Positions 63,927 through 64,000 of a DNA stretch of 64,000 nt are shown here, one piece after another. The stretch is from Pseudoalteromonas prydzensis (lineage in GTDB: Bacteria; Pseudomonadota; Gammaproteobacteria; Enterobacterales; Alteromonadaceae). The stretch covers positions 1-64,000 of the forward strand of contig NZ_DRGM01000211.1 of the NCBI RefSeq assembly GCF_011050055.1, given 5' to 3'. Under the pieces are notes generated by a model. That model ran no database searches, was not told the DNA's origin, and saw nothing but the letters and a program-made list of their open reading frames with translations. The position numbers and the translations under genes were made by a program. The stretch's first letter is position 1; every line of letters begins with the position of its first letter.

Positions 63927-64000
63927 ATGAGTTTAATTAACGAAACCCATGATATAAATTTAACTAGCTGGGTAGCCTCAGCGAACGTTGCAAATTGTGA
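63927..64000 (+). CDS. fahA: Probable fumarylacetoacetase, 5' end only
   Basis: The first 24 codons are in the window, starting MSLINETHDINLTSWVASAN with AAAGGA 6 bases before the ATG; the frame is open to the edge. The segment up to N-x-C-D resembles the N-terminus of fumarylacetoacetase (SWVxSAN...DFPIQNLPFG in that family). It would cleave fumarylacetoacetate to fumarate and acetoacetate, the last step of tyrosine catabolism after hppD. With so little sequence the name is tentative. Confidence 0.6.
   Translation, partial: MSLINETHDINLTSWVASANVANC

Overview
The window looks like core chromosome of a marine gammaproteobacterium of the order Alteromonadales, most probably Pseudoalteromonas or a close relative. 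This judgement rests on the AT-rich coding style, the protein sequences as I recognise them, and the gene orders; no search was run. Genes are tightly packed, mostly intact and on both strands. I see no rRNA or tRNA gene, CRISPR array, prophage or insertion sequence.

Layout. 1-5.1 kb: the 3' part of a CorB/CNNM-type membrane protein, a lytic-transglycosylase-like lipoprotein, gshA (glutathione synthesis) and a PAS-domain chemoreceptor. 5.1-10.8 kb: the conserved rluD-pgeF-clpB block, divergent from bamD, then glnB. 11.0-21.6 kb: minor pilin genes of the type IV pilus. Two FimT/GspH-type pseudopilin genes lie on the plus strand and converge on pilV-pilW-pilX-pilY1-pilY1-pilE on the minus strand. 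The PilY1 tip adhesin gene is duplicated, with a 504-base hairpin-rich gap between the copies. 21.7-31.3 kb: an AlgR/AlgZ-like (LytTR) two-component pair, then ispH-fkpB-lspA-ileS-ribF, murJ and divergent rpsT. From memory, Pseudomonas aeruginosa has the same rpsT-to-pil gene order but keeps algR/fimS elsewhere on its chromosome. Here the regulator pair sits next to the pili, and a direct-repeat candidate binding site lies in front of pilV.

31.4-43.5 kb: mixed genes. They are a CheY-like regulator, two small unknown proteins, smrA, a 43-residue membrane peptide gene, a 2-hydroxyacid dehydrogenase, an OlsF-like fused acyltransferase (ornithine lipid synthesis) with a possible Pho box, a GNAT acetyltransferase, dapE, a MATE pump, an OmpW porin, a thioesterase, an unknown exported protein and tyrR. 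43.6-57.9 kb: a complete divergent cellulose locus of the E. coli type, bcsRQABZC on the plus strand and bcsEFG on the minus strand. It carries two predicted c-di-GMP receptors (the BcsA PilZ domain and BcsE) and the phosphoethanolamine-modification pair BcsF/BcsG. 58.1-64.0 kb: a POT peptide transporter, a large lipoprotein phosphoesterase with ZU5-like and LamG-like domains, hppD, and the start of a probable fumarylacetoacetase gene (tyrosine degradation).

The locus therefore joins two surface-attachment systems, type IV pili and phosphoethanolamine cellulose, with housekeeping genes and aromatic amino acid control and catabolism (tyrR, hppD, fah). I found no wholly unknown multi-gene system. 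The strongest leads are the LytTR-type direct repeat before pilV, the duplicated pilY1 with its structured leader, the OlsF gene with a possible Pho box, and the small membrane peptide gene.
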